Shown here in pieces: positions 1 through 10,870 of a DNA stretch of 64,000 nt. Under the pieces are notes generated by a model. The model saw only the letters and a program-made list of their open reading frames with translations. It was not told the origin of the DNA and did no database searches. This DNA is from Actinostola sp. cb2023 (lineage: Eukaryota; Cnidaria; Anthozoa; Actiniaria; Actinostolidae): the NCBI GenBank assembly GCA_033675265.1, contig JAUJYZ010000047.1, positions 1 to 64,000 on the forward strand. The letters are read 5' to 3'. Position numbers and translations under genes: made by a program. Within the stretch, counting starts at the first letter, position 1; the number at the start of each line of letters is the position of its first letter.

Positions 1-586
1 ACACACGTACATGGTAGCGAAACGTCTAACTCTCTCCTTGGGTATCTTGCGTCTAAAGAAATCACCTCAGTTTAAGACGTGTACTAAGTATCGCGATCGG
101 GTTGAATACATGATTTTGAATATTGGTGTTCTTTGAATATCGCTCACAAAGTGAAACTAACTATATAAAACTACACTATTGCTTCCTTTTTCTTTTATTG
201 ATACATATATGTAGGCAAAAATATTTGCCTATTATTTGTTCTAAATCGCATTTAGTAGAAACCAACTAGCATACATCACGAAAGATGTTATGTTTAAACT
301 AAACCTTTTTTTTCTCGAATTCGATTTTCTTGATATACGTCATCTGATATTGCAATAAAGTAATTCGATGTCAGATATACTTGGCATGTCAGATACCAAT
401 ATTATCGTAGCCTGCAGGCACGGACACATCGAACATTCATTAATAATAATCAGATTCGAACTAAACGTGGTTCCATGCACGCAATTTTTCAAAAAAACGT
501 TGTCATCTGAAATCTGAATCGAAATCTGAATCTGTGACCTCATGGATCGTAAAATTGTCGCCCACAGTGTATAAATAAAAGTTTTC

Positions 587-587
<1 letters not shown>
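1..587. other. No gene recognised
   Basis: AT-rich sequence with only short chance reading frames on either strand. I see no splice-bounded exon, repeat array or inverted repeat. The missing first exon of the four-pass membrane gene that starts to the right may lie further left, outside the window. Confidence 0.5.
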
Positions 588-618
<31 letters not shown>

Positions 619-646
619 GTTATTGTTATTTTTATTATTATTTATG

Positions 647-677
<31 letters not shown>

Positions 678-707
678 GTATTATTATTATTATTATTATT
701 ATTGCTG
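588..707. repeat. (TTA)n microsatellite
   Basis: About 120 bp of TTA/ATT triplets with occasional TTG and TTTA interruptions. Three other arrays of the same triplet lie at 3327-3414, 42796-42869 and 57129-57205. The reverse strand reads as poly-Asn, which is not a gene. Confidence 0.9.
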
Positions 708-1268
708 CGATCCGCCAGGCGAGACAGCAACACTAATCTTGGGGTTCCTGTGTTTACGACTGATACCATACAGTCATTAGCAGGTAGTACTCCTTTAAAA
801 ACAGTTGAAATCTCGATTTTTGTCCGGTTCTGCATTTGGTCCCCCCGCATGCAGCACTTCAGGGGTCAGGGGTAAAATTTACACACAATTCTGGTGACCA
901 GCGGTGGTACAATGTTTACTAGAACTGTCGGAACTGGTGAAATGTATTCACGTTCTCTTTGGTCTTTGGTGGATATACGATGTGCTTACATTAGCTCAGG
1001 AAAGAAATGAATGAAAGAGAGCGAAGACTCGATATTTGGCGAGATTGTCTTACCAGCCGTGTACGCGGAAAGGATGAAGAAAGTTCGATGGCCGAAATCG
1101 TGCAAGAAATGCCGAATCCGGGTAGAAAATAAACAAACGAATAGCTGGTCGTCCACATGTACATGTTTCTATGTTCTACGAAAACGAACCACAAGCTTAT
1201 ATTTACAGTATTTATCGGTAGTGGAAAGCCGTAAAAGTAACATCCACGATCGATGGCAAATTACCTAT

Positions 1269-2863
1269 AACCCGGCGTGGGCAATCGATAAAAATCGATA
1301 TCGAAAACCGATCGATAAATCGATATTAATCGATAAAAATTAAGTTAAACGTTATCGATTGTATCGATCAATCGATAAAAATCGATACTCATAACTTTTC
1401 TCGGAATTCACTTTATCGATTATATATCGATTTTTTTAAATTAAGTTTCTTTTAACTTATCTATGTTTTATCATTAACTAGAACCAGAAAGATGTGACTT
1501 TCACTAATCGAAAAACCCAAGACAGAGTCAAACTAATTTTAAGCACAAACTTACGCGACGCGTTCCCCGGATGCGTTACGTGAAATCGACTGATCCGGTT
1601 TTCGGTTCCACAAAACTTCCTAATCAAATTCCATTTCCGATACACAAGTTGCACAAATTTACTGAGTTATCGTTATTGAGCAATTATTGGAACTTGATCG
1701 AAAAGCAATTCACAACAGACAATGTTGCGCCGGGCAGGCTTGTGCGGACTTCTTCAGTGACACCATCTTCCCCGGCGTGGGCAATCGATAAAAATCGATA
1801 TCGGAAAACCGATCGATAAATCGATATTAATCGATAAAATTAAGTTTAAAACGTACGTTATCGATTATATCGATCAATCGATAAAAATCGATACTCATAA
1901 CTTTTCTCGGAATTAACTTTATCGATTTATCGATTTTTTAAATTAAGCTTCTTTTAACTTATCTATGTTTATCATTAACTAGAACCAGAAAGATGTGACC
2001 TTCACTAATCGAAAAACCCAAGACAGAGTCAAACTAATTTTAAAGGGGGGACTAGTACGTAAATCGTTCAAAGTTTGATTAGCTGAAACTTCACTGAAAT
2101 AAGCTCAAAGACCAATACAATCACTGGTTAATTTTTTTCTCATAAATTCCAATGGGAAGTAATACATTTTTATGAATCTTTAGAGGTGTCAGTGACGTCA
2201 CTTACTCAACCCAAACAATCATCACGGCTTCGCTCCATACATTTATTTCTTCATGTTTTAATGTCTTGAATTATTTTTATTTCTATGAAGCTAAACGTTT
2301 GGGTGAAGGAGTTTTCTTACCTTATATGTACTTAGGATTGATTGTTTGACTAGTTTTCGTCAGTGCAGAGCTGTTATCTGAACAAACCGTTCAGATATTT
2401 TGATCACAAAATACAAAGAAATGTATGGAGCTGAGTTTGGTTGAGTAAGTGACTGACGCCTCTAAAGATTCATAAAAAATGTATTACTTCCCATTGGAAT
2501 TTTTGAGAAAAAAAAACCCCAGTGATTGTATGGGTCTTTGAGCCGATTATTTCAGTGAAGTTTCAGCTAAATCAAACTTTGAACGATTTACGTACTAGTC
2601 CCCCTTTAAACACAAACTTACCGCGACGCGTTCCCGGGACGCGTTACGTGACTGAATGATTCGGTTTTGTTCCGCAAAACTTCCTACTGATCAAATTCCA
2701 TTTCCGATACACAAGTTGCACAAATGTTCTGAGTTATCGTTATTGAGCAATTAATGTAACTGAAAAGCAATTCACAACAGCACACATTTGTTTAACAACT
2801 TCATTCAATTACAATGTTGCGCCGGGCAGGCTTGTGCGGACTTCTTGTGGCCATCTTCTCCGG
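1269..2863. repeat. Tandemly duplicated ~500-bp ATCGAT-rich unit
   Basis: Two copies lie in direct orientation. Part A (1269-1545 and 1771-2043) begins CCCGGCGTGGGCAATCGATA and is packed with ATCGAT and ATCGATAAA motifs. Part B (1546-1768 and 2610-2863) runs from a CACAAACTTA...GCGACGCGTT segment to GTTGCGCCGGGCAGGCTTGTG. In the second copy A and B are separated by an inserted foldback element. The beginning resembles the ends of the element at 39080-40121 (CCCGGCGTAGTCAATCGAAC). Dense subterminal ATCGAT repeats are common in hAT-type transposons, so the unit may derive from such an element; that link is inference. Confidence 0.7.
2044..2605. mobile_element. TTAA-flanked foldback MITE
   Basis: A 562-bp element with inverted arms of roughly 200 bp. 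The left end reads AGGGGGGACTAGTACGTAAA and the right end is its complement. It is flanked by TTAA at 2040-2043 and 2606-2609. The empty site survives in the first tandem copy near 1540-1550, where TTTTAAGCACAAAC is uninterrupted, which confirms the insertion. TTAA duplication is typical of piggyBac-type transposases (Sola3 and Kolobok also use it). No ORF is present, so it is non-autonomous. Confidence 0.85.
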
Positions 2864-3326
2864 CTTCTCCTTATATGCTACTATGCATCAATCGACTCCG
2901 TTATATTCTTTAGTACAGTACTAATATTAAAGACTGGCGTTTGATGAATCAAGATGAAATAGAAGATGTGTATCAAACGAAATCAACTCGAATTTTATCG
3001 CTAATCAGAAGTCCACACAATATATACAAGGCGCCATTTTGTAAGTGAAACACAGGAAGCCCAAACACATAAGTGAACCGAAAGAGAATTTGAATGCGTT
3101 TTGTTGTGGAGATCTATCATAATAAATAAGTTAGTGCCACCTTTCATTATAATTATTGCTTCTTTACTATTAGCATAATACAAATAAAAAAAATCAATTC
3201 AATGACTTCGTCAGAACTTGCACATCAATAATAACACAGGAAGCCCAACATTGATACAGTATGCCTTTACAGTTAGTTATAGCACCTATTGGCCTCGCAG
3301 CACTTACTTGCAACATGCAACGACTA

Positions 3327-3372
3327 GTTATTATTATTTTTATTATTATTATTATTTTTATTATTATTATTA

Positions 3373-3413
<41 letters not shown>

Positions 3414-3414
3414 T
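3327..3414. repeat. (TTA)n microsatellite
   Basis: A run of TTA triplets with periodic TTTTTA interruptions, just upstream of the polypyrimidine tract and splice acceptor at 3450. The poly-Tyr reading frame across it is an artefact. Confidence 0.9.
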
Positions 3415-3450
3415 AATATTTGTCAATTATTCGTCACTTTTTTTCTTCAG

Positions 3451-3507
3451 TTTATAGTGACGGGCGCTCTAGGTATTGTGGCATGGACTAAGCGTAATCG
3501 AGGAGCG
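3451..3507 (+). CDS. CD20/MS4A-like four-pass membrane protein, TM2 exon (partial gene)
   Basis: First visible coding exon of a gene whose other exons are at 4540-4675, 6801-6931 and 7108-7365. It follows a TTTTTTTCTTCAG acceptor and ends at a GTAAGT donor. The 57 nt (19 codons, phase 0 at both ends) read FIVTGALGIVAWTKRNRGA: the start of a transmembrane helix followed by a basic loop, as in TM2 of CD20/MS4A-like and related invertebrate four-pass proteins. The exon encoding the N-terminus and TM1 is not found upstream in this window. A matching TM1 exon, also ending in phase 0, lies downstream at 15907-16074 inside a transposable element. Confidence 0.75.
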
Positions 3508-3825
3508 GTAAGTAGAAAAACATTCATTTGTATAGCGCATGCTCCATGTGGATATGCACGCATGCGCTTTACCACAAGATAGAAAAATCATGTGTGATAT
3601 TATTATATCAATTAAATCAATCAAATATGTTATAACGAAAAAACTGTAAACCATGCAATAAAATGCTAATCGTGTAGTTACAAGGGTACGTCAAGCCAAG
3701 ACCGAAGTGACCCCGGGGGTACTCCCATATATATATGCTATATAGGTATGTGCTGCCAAATAGGGTATGGTTTTTGAACCTCCGCCAGATCCTTATTTGG
3801 GTACCATATTTTGCTTTTTCAAAAT

Positions 3826-4353
3826 TAAAATAAAATATTCGATCTTTAATTTGGGTGCACTTTTTTTAAATTTAGACTAAAAAAATCCGCTTAGCGTAAC
3901 AGCCAGCGTATGTACTGCTGATATTAGCGATTTCCAAAGGAATACTATTAACTGTTTTCCTTAAATTGGGTCGATATTTCAGTGACAAAGGCTATGAGTT
4001 TTCCAATTCTTCATCCTTAAATAGGATCAGAGTTTCGACATCCCGGGGGTACACCCCTATCCTACCCCCCCCCCCCCGGGCACCCCTATCCTACACCCCT
4101 ACCCCCCAATAAAAATAAAATATTCGATCTTTAATTTGGGTACACTTTTTTTTAATTTTGACTAAAAAATCCGCTTAGCGTAACAGCTAGCCAGCGTATG
4201 CACTGCTGATATTAGCGATTTCCAAATGAATACTATTAACATTTTCCTTAAATTGGGTCGATATTTCAGTGACAAAGGCTATGAGTTTTCCAATTCTTCA
4301 TCCTTAAATAGGATCAGGGTTTCGACATCCCGGGGGCACACACCCCTATCCTA
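3826..4353. repeat. Direct ~240-bp duplication ending in CCCGGGGGTAC
   Basis: The segment starting AATAAAATATTCGATCTTTA occurs at about 3828 and again at about 4116. Each copy runs to a CGACATCCCGGGGG(T/C)ACAC end. A related GGGGGTACTCCCATATATAT segment lies at 3714-3790, and a diverged copy at 21443-21510. It occupies the intron between the first two visible membrane-protein exons and is best read as a dispersed transposon-derived repeat. Confidence 0.7.
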
Positions 4354-4539
4354 AATTTATAAATTTCAATATTATATTGGGCTCCCTGTGTTCTTTATCT
4401 TAGCTTTCTCTCAATTTTTCGGCACAGAGAACAAATATAGCATAATACTAACAAATATGGAATTGGCAAGACACGTGCGATAATCTTTGTGATGTGATGC
4501 TATATGATAGTGTTGTAATATTATACTTCATTCTTTCAG

Positions 4540-4675
4540 ATGATCGCTTTTCTTGTAATGTGTATCATTTCATGCATTGTTGGCACAATCCAGGCACTTG
4601 TTGCAGGCATAGTACATGCCGTGTATGTAGGTCTTACAGCGTACACAAGATGCAGAAAGATGGGATATCACAACG
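4540..4675 (+). CDS. CD20/MS4A-like four-pass membrane protein, TM2/TM3 exon
   Basis: A 136-nt exon after a TTCTTTCAG acceptor, ending at GTGAGT in phase 1. It encodes a long hydrophobic helix beginning MIAFLVMCIISCIVG, then a small-residue stretch (GTIQALVAGIVHAVYVGLTA), then a basic loop with YTRCRKMGYHN. It joins in frame to the exons on both sides. The very long open frames that continue past its donor only read through the CACTA repeat of the intron and are not coding. Confidence 0.8.
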
Positions 4676-4687
4676 GTGAGTTTAATG

Positions 4688-6757
4688 CACTACACTACAC
4701 TACACTACACTACACTACACTACACTACACTACACTACACTACACTACACTACACTACACTACACTACACTACACTACACTACACTACACTACACTACAC
4801 TACACTACACTACACTACACTACACTACACTACACTACACTACACTACACTACACTACACTACACTACACTACACTACACTACACTACACTACACTACAC
4901 TACACTACACTACACTACACTACACTACACTACACTACACTACACTACACTACACTACACTACCACTACACTACACTACGTACACTACACTACACTACAC
5001 TACACTACACTACACTACGTACACTACACTACACTACACTACACTACACTACACTACACTACACTACACTACACTACACTACACTACACTACACACTACA
5101 CTACACTACACTACACTACACTACACTACACTACACTACACTACACTACACACTACACTACACTACACTACACTACACTACACTACACTACACTACACTA
5201 CACTACACTACACTACACTACACTACACTACACTACACTACACTACACTACACTACACTACACTACACTACACTACACTACACTACACTACACTACACTA
5301 CACTACACTACACTACACTACACTACACTACACTACACTACACTACACTACACTACACTACACACTACACTACACTACACTACACTACACTACACTACAC
5401 TACACTACACTACACTACACTACACTACACTACACTACGTACACTACACTACACTACACTACACTACACTACACTACACTACGTACACTACACTACACTA
5501 CACTACACTACACTACACTACACTACACTACACTACACTACACTACACTACACTACACTACACTACACTACACTACACTACACTACACTACACTACACTA
5601 CACTACACTACACACTACACTACACTACACTACACTACACTACACTACACTACACTACACTACACTACACTACACTACACTACACTACGTACACTACACT
5701 ACACTACACTACACTACACTACACTACACTACACTACACTACACTACACTACACTACACTACACTACACTACACTACACTACACTACACTACACTACACT
5801 ACACTACACTACACTACACTACACTACACTACACTACACTACACTACACTACACTACACTACACTACACTACACTACACTACACTACACTACACTACACT
5901 ACACTACACTACACTACACTACACTACACTACACTACACTACACTACACTACAACTACACTACACTACACTACACTACACTACACTACACTACACTACAC
6001 TACACTACACTACACTACACTACACTACACTACACTACACTACACTACACTACACTACACTACACTACACTACACTACACACTACACTACACTACACTAC
6101 ACTACACTACACTACACTACACTACACTACACTACACTACACTACACTACACTACACTACACTACACTGCACTGCACTGCACTGCACTACACTACACTGC
6201 ACTGCACTGCACTGCACTGCTCTGCACTACACTACACTACGTACACTACACTACACTACACTACACTACACTACACTACACTACACTACACTACACTACA
6301 CTGCACTGCACTGCACTGCACTGCACTGCTCTGCTCTGCACTACACTACACTACGTACACTACACTACACTACACTACACTACACTACACTACACTACAC
6401 TACACTAGCTACACTACACTGCACTACGTACACTACACTACGTACACTACACTACACTACACTACACTACACTACACTACACTACACTACACTACACTAC
6501 ACTACACTACACTACACTACACTACACTACACTACACTACACTACACTACACTACGTACACTACACTACGTACACTACACTACACTACACTACAGTACGT
6601 ACACTACGTACACTTCACTACACTACACTACACTGCACCGCACTGCACCGCACCGCACCGCACCGCACCGCACCGCACCGCACCGCACCGCACAGCACAG
6701 CACCACACCGCACCGCACCGCACCGCACTACACTACACTGTACACTACACTTGTCTT
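4688..6757. repeat. ~2.07-kb CACTA pentanucleotide array
   Basis: A nearly pure (CACTA)n/(TACAC)n array fills the intron between exons 4540-4675 and 6801-6931. Single-base slips and TACGTAC junctions occur at intervals. Variant domains appear toward the right end: CACTG runs near 6160-6220 and 6300-6340, and CACCG runs near 6640-6725. That order suggests local expansion of point variants. The array ends about 45 bp before the next splice acceptor. Peptide frames such as LHYTT repeats are artefacts. Confidence 0.95.
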
Positions 6758-6800
6758 AGTCTCCCCAATTGTCTGTAAAATACTATCATTTATTTTATAG

Positions 6801-6931
6801 CTGAAGACAGTTGTGAATACAATACTTTCGTTGGTGGCCTTCTTGCCTTTATCATTCTAAGTGCGTTTGGAGCTGTCTTTGCTTTGGCTGGTTCGATCAT
6901 TGGCTGTATGTCGGCCTGTGGGAGTCAACAG
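6801..6931 (+). CDS. CD20/MS4A-like four-pass membrane protein, TM4 exon
   Basis: A 131-nt exon between a TTTATTTTATAG acceptor and a GTAACT donor. It completes the phase-1 codon left by the previous exon (GCT, Ala) and ends in phase 0. It encodes an extracellular loop AEDSCEYNTFVG, then a helix (LLAFIILSAFGAVFALAG) and SIIGCMSACGSQQ. A Cys-containing loop before TM4 and a Cys-rich juxtamembrane end are usual in this protein class. Confidence 0.8.
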
Positions 6932-7107
6932 GTAACTAGATGACTTTCATTGAGAGCATACTAGCGCGATTCCGTAACGTTACCGTAACTCCATACCGTA
7001 GGTTTCCCACTCATACGAAAACGACTCTAATGACAGTACCAAAATACAACTTCACACTCTCCATTCCTCGTACTCATTCATCAATGTTTGAAATGTTCTC
7101 ATTATAG

Positions 7108-7365
7108 ACTGCTGGTACCGTGGTTGTGCAACAGCCTGCCGTTGTCATGCAGTCTTATCCCGCGGGATACCCGCAGCAACCTGGTGGTTACCCCGCGCAG
7201 GCATGTGCCGCACCCGCGGGATACCCGCAGCAACCTGGTGGTTATCCCGCACAGGCCTATTCCGGACCCGCGGGGCCTGTTTCCTCCTCAGTATCAGGAG
7301 AAATAAGGCACACCTTGAACAAAACAAACAGACGTTGCCCATGGCAACTGATTACATTAAGATAA
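7108..7365 (+). CDS. CD20/MS4A-like four-pass membrane protein, C-terminal exon
   Basis: Final exon after a TTCTCATTATAG acceptor, in frame with the previous exon. It encodes a cytoplasmic tail rich in Pro, Gly, Tyr and Gln, with two near-identical copies of an AGYPQQPGGYPAQA unit. In the conceptual frame the protein ends at TAA 7363-7365. If one G is removed from the GGGG run at 7272-7275, the frame instead closes as GLFPPQYQEK with TAA at 7304-7306, creating a PPxY motif (a WW-domain ligand) that is common at the end of such tails. The longer ending is therefore suspect: a real frameshift or a homopolymer error. Confidence 0.75.
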   Translation, partial: TAGTVVVQQPAVVMQSYPAGYPQQPGGYPAQACAAPAGYPQQPGGYPAQAYSGPAGPVSSSVSGEIRHTLNKTNRRCPWQLITLR

Positions 7366-8055
7366 CAACAGCTCTTTAATCGAGTAATGCTGTCAGGGGA
7401 CTGGGACCAAGTCCGTAAAACTAATTCAATAAGTGGGCATCATTTTCTGACAGAGCAGATCAAACTGAGCTAGTCTGATAAGTTTGGTGAACTTCGGCTT
7501 AATATTGACGATGCTAGAGGGCATCAAAGATGTCTATTTTCCCATACAAACTCTGTAAATATTTGATGTTGCCCACTGTAACATTTTGGCTGGACAACAC
7601 AATTTCAAAAGTTTATAATTCCGACAGAATTCGCTCAAATCACATCACACTTTGCACAGATACTAATTTCAACATGCTGTTTCATGCCATAAACTTAATT
7701 TCATAATTGCATTAATTCTAATAAATTCGTTCCCAGTCCCCTGCTCGTTTAGGTAATGGCTAATGTAGACGTTAACAACTATTTGTAAGCAGTTTTGTTG
7801 TTGTTAAAACAACTAATGTAACTGTGATGTAAAAAACAGTGAGCTTTTCTATCTGTAAAATATCGTATTTTTTTCATGAAAAAATATGTCATAATTCAGT
7901 GCTTGTCTATTTCCACCTTGTTTTTTTATAAAGCACTTCGTTGCACTTTTCTCTAAGGCAAGTAAACACAGGAGAGTAACCATGGCAACTATGTATGTAA
8001 GTTGCGCATGCGCATGAGTTCTCACTCATAAAACAAGTTTTGATCTAATAAAACA
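7366..8055 (+). other. Probable 3' UTR and flank, no further gene
   Basis: Downstream of the membrane-protein stop codon. No coding potential is evident. ATAAA-type elements occur (for example AATAAA-like at about 7720), any of which could serve polyadenylation. I cannot fix the transcript end. Confidence 0.35.
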
Positions 8056-8118
8056 TTATTAGCCTGATTTTTCAGACGGCTCATGTGTCATACGCTGGTC
8101 TGAAAATCAGGCTAATAA
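8056..8118. repeat. Short inverted repeat (hairpin)
   Basis: The arms TTATTAGCCTGATTTTTCAG... (8056-8077) and its complement (8098-8118) enclose 20 nt. The size suits a very short MITE or a cruciform-forming repeat; no target duplication is obvious. Confidence 0.6.
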
Positions 8119-8739
8119 ATAAAAACAATGATGACGATAATATTTGTAAGTAGCTTCTTGTTAAGCGCCTTATACTTTCTTATTAAAGGTGCAGCTTTCA
8201 TCATAATATACAGCCAGCAGGCCGGTAGCCAGGATTTTTTGAGGGGGGGGGGGGGGGGGGGGGTGCTCCCCAGGCCAAAGTGGACCAAACTATCAAAATG
8301 CACTTATAGGATAGCAGCAATTCATAGAAGGTCCTGAAGGAAGCCTACAAATACCCATTTCCCAGTCGATTAAAAAAAATCCCAGTCCCATTGACACGAA
8401 TTCAAAGAAAACCCCAGTATCGTGGACTCGCTTCTATAGCGACCACCCTATTAGATAATTCATCAAACAATTTCCTGATCTCATACTTTATGGCAAGTGT
8501 AAATGATTATTTCACTATGTTTGCATTTCTAAGGGTGCTTTTTGAAGACTTCCTTGCTTTGAAACGTATTAAAAACCGTTCTCTTTGTTGCTCTATTTGA
8601 CCTGAATTTGTGGAATAATAAATGGTTGCAAAAGAAAAAAAACAATTTTCTCTCTTTTTCACGATTCTTCCCGAGCGTGTTGTGGTTGCATGTGCAGCTT
8701 CATCCTCGTCTCCTATCACAGCAAGGATAATATCGTTGC

Positions 8740-8925
8740 AGGGCCGTAGGAAATGGAAAATAAGTGGTGGGAGACGTTTAGCGAGCGCCGTAGGCGCGAG
8801 CCGCTAAATTTTTGAAATCTAGAGCCGGCTCGGAAATGCTATTTCCAGCGTTCTCCAAGAGCTATTTGTGATTTACGCGTATTGATAATTACTTCCTACA
8901 CTGTCTCGGCAAACCAATGCATATT
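8740..8925. repeat. Dispersed repeat, family GGGCCGTAG...GAGCGCC
   Basis: The same sequence occurs inverted at about 36075-36345: GGGCCGTAG, then GAGACG(T/C)(T/G)TAGCGAGCGCC, then a GGAAATGCTATTTCCAGCGT block ending near CTACACTGTCTC. The copy here has one arm of the block; the other copy has it duplicated as a palindrome. Likely a non-autonomous DNA element. Confidence 0.6.
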
Positions 8926-9090
8926 GAAAAATGTATAAGGCTTATAATAATATGCTGTTTTGCAATACGCTTTCCCATTCCCAAAGTGGTTTTGAAATTC
9001 CCAGTCCCATTAGCAAAATCCCAGTCCCAGTGGTACAATCCATTTTCCCAGTGTAAAAAAAATGGCCATTCCCAGTCAGTCCCATTTAAT

Positions 9091-9382
9091 CACAGACAAC
9101 CCAAGCTCAATACGTTTGTAAGGGAATGTATGGGGATTTAAAATATGCCGTATTTTATTTGGAAATATTTAATAAAAATGTGTCAACTTTTATTACCTGT
9201 GTTGTATCATTCTGTTGATTTTCGACTCTTGTGTGCAGTTTAGGGGGAATTTTAATAGGGATTTATTTAACAGAATGACACAACAGGTAAAGTTGACAAA
9301 CTTTTATTAATTATTTCCAAATAAAATACGGCATATTTTAAATCCCCATACATTCCCTTACAAACGTATTGGGCTGCCTGTG
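9091..9382. mobile_element. MITE with ~130-bp inverted arms ending in the CACAGGCAGCCCAA motif
   Basis: The left arm starts CACAGACAACCCAAGCTCAA and the right arm ends TTGGGCTGCCTGTG. The arms share AATACGTTTGTAAGGGAATG and a long AT-rich block up to CAGAATGA(C/T)AC. The ends match the 14-bp motif scattered through the window, which makes this the best evidence that the motif is a transposon terminus. A clear target duplication is not visible. Confidence 0.75.
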
Positions 9383-10010
9383 ATCCAACCTCCGTGGGTG
9401 TTTGGTGGCAAACAGATTTACCACCTCTTCTAAGTCAAATTCAAAGTTATAATGGATGTGCATGGACAAGTTTGGCGCGCGGTTCGTTCACGGTGGAAAG
9501 AGAGTGCAGTCGGTTTTAGTTTGCCAGTGAATAGTGGACCTTTCCCAAAAAAATGTGGACCTTTGGGGTCTGTGGGGGGGGGGGGGGGGTGCGAACGTGC
9601 ACCCCGTGCACCCCCTGGCTACGGGCCTGGCCAGTTTGGCTTCGTCGATGCAGCATGTTCGTGATGTACACAGCGTTGTTTGCTTAGTTTGCTCAATACA
9701 CTAATTGTTTTATTGATATTGCTGTTAGGTACACCATTCAAACAATGGCGTCGTTTTACACAATCACGTCTCATTTTGCTTCAAGTATTTTCGTTCGTTG
9801 ACTTCCTTGTGCAGGGTATAGAATAAACGGACACTATTCAGTGTATAACTTTTATTTGCTTTTGTAATTTGTTTACAATCATTAAGTCGTATTGAAATGT
9901 CTTGTCTTAACCGGCTACGTCACTTGGATCTACGCACTGACTTGGCCGTTAGGGACCTGAGGAATAATATATCAGTAGAAAGAATGGTTAGTTAATTGGA
10001 CGGTCATTCT

Positions 10011-10063
10011 GCCAGTCAGTCAGTCAGTCAGTCAGTCAGTCAGTCAGTCAGTCAGTCAGTCAG
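10011..10063. repeat. (CAGT)n microsatellite
   Basis: About 13 tandem CAGT tetramers. Confidence 0.9.
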
Positions 10064-10114
10064 AGGGACGTTTAATCTCTAACATCCCTCTCAGCAGTAG
10101 AAAACTGTACTGCT

Positions 10115-10275
10115 GAACATGAGGGTCAATTAGTTCTAATCGAACCTCATTACTAAACATGAGGGTCAATTAGTTCTAATCGTCCCTCATTACTAAACAT
10201 GAGGGTCAATTAGTTCTAATCGTCCCGCATAAAATATTAATGAGGGACGATTAGAACTAATATATCGTCCCGCAT
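10115..10275. repeat. 40-bp tandem repeat with an inverted copy
   Basis: Three direct copies of a unit containing GAGGGTCAATTAGTTCTAAT at 40-bp spacing (10121, 10161, 10201). They are followed at about 10240-10275 by an inverted GAGGGACGATTAGAACTAAT copy, so the right end can fold on the array. Confidence 0.75.
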
Positions 10276-10870
10276 GAGGATTCATGAATCATCGGGACCT
10301 TGGCTGTTTAAGCATCTTCGTATACGTTACCACTTAGCTGTTAGACTAAACACACTGACACAAGGTCACTGAGCTATGATTCGGGTATTCCCCTGTTTCC
10401 TAAATTGGCTGAGCAAGACGTAATTCGTGAAAATGTAATAAATAATATATCTGCTGAAAAGCGTGGCATAACATGCCCCCCCGGTTAGCTTGGGGCATCT
10501 CCTGGTGCACCGGAAGGAGCGCGGATTGAAAAAAATTTGAAATATATGTCTTCTTGACTTGTTGACGTACTTGCGCGTGCTGTCCTAGTATTGTTTTTTT
10601 TATTTTATTTGTTATTAAGTTTTTCTTTTTTATTGCATTTCTTCAACTAGCTTTTGCTACTTGGATTTAAAGTTCTTTATGACTTTTGTTGACACATGCA
10701 TGTAGAGTAGAATCGGCAACATCTCGTGTATATGTATAACTGAGCATAACTCAGGATATCCGGCGCTTGTAGACACATCTCAGTCTGTCGCGGCGTGTAT
10801 ATTGTAGGCCTGTTGGTCTAGAAACTCAATACTGAATAGTTCACATTAAACACTTCCTCATTTTCTCAGC
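10276..10870. other. No feature recognised
   Basis: AT-rich sequence; no ORF of note, no array and no clear inverted repeat. Confidence 0.4.

Larger units (their letters stand above)
8213..9630. mobile_element. Element bounded by GTAGCCAGG / CCTGGCTAC with G-runs
   Basis: The left end carries GGTAGCCAGGATTTTTTGAG followed by a poly-G run at 8240-8262. The right end carries a poly-G run near 9575-9589 followed by GCACCCCCTGGCTACGGGCC, so the termini are inverted. This GTAGCCAGG plus G-run layout is a common type of dispersed non-autonomous repeat in invertebrate genomes. Inside lie another repeat (8740-8925) and a MITE (9091-9382). Boundaries are approximate and no transposase is visible. Confidence 0.35.

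Noticed and set aside
1011..1343. 110-codon ORF
   Set aside because: It ends in the ATCGAT-rich repeat and resembles no protein; base composition is like its non-coding surroundings.
3218..3457. Frame with a long Tyr run
   Set aside because: Translation of the TTA microsatellite.
4540..6778. Open frames of 622 and 700 codons rich in LHYTT
   Set aside because: They read through an intron made of CACTA pentamers, whose period has no stop codon. Only 4540-4675 is exonic.
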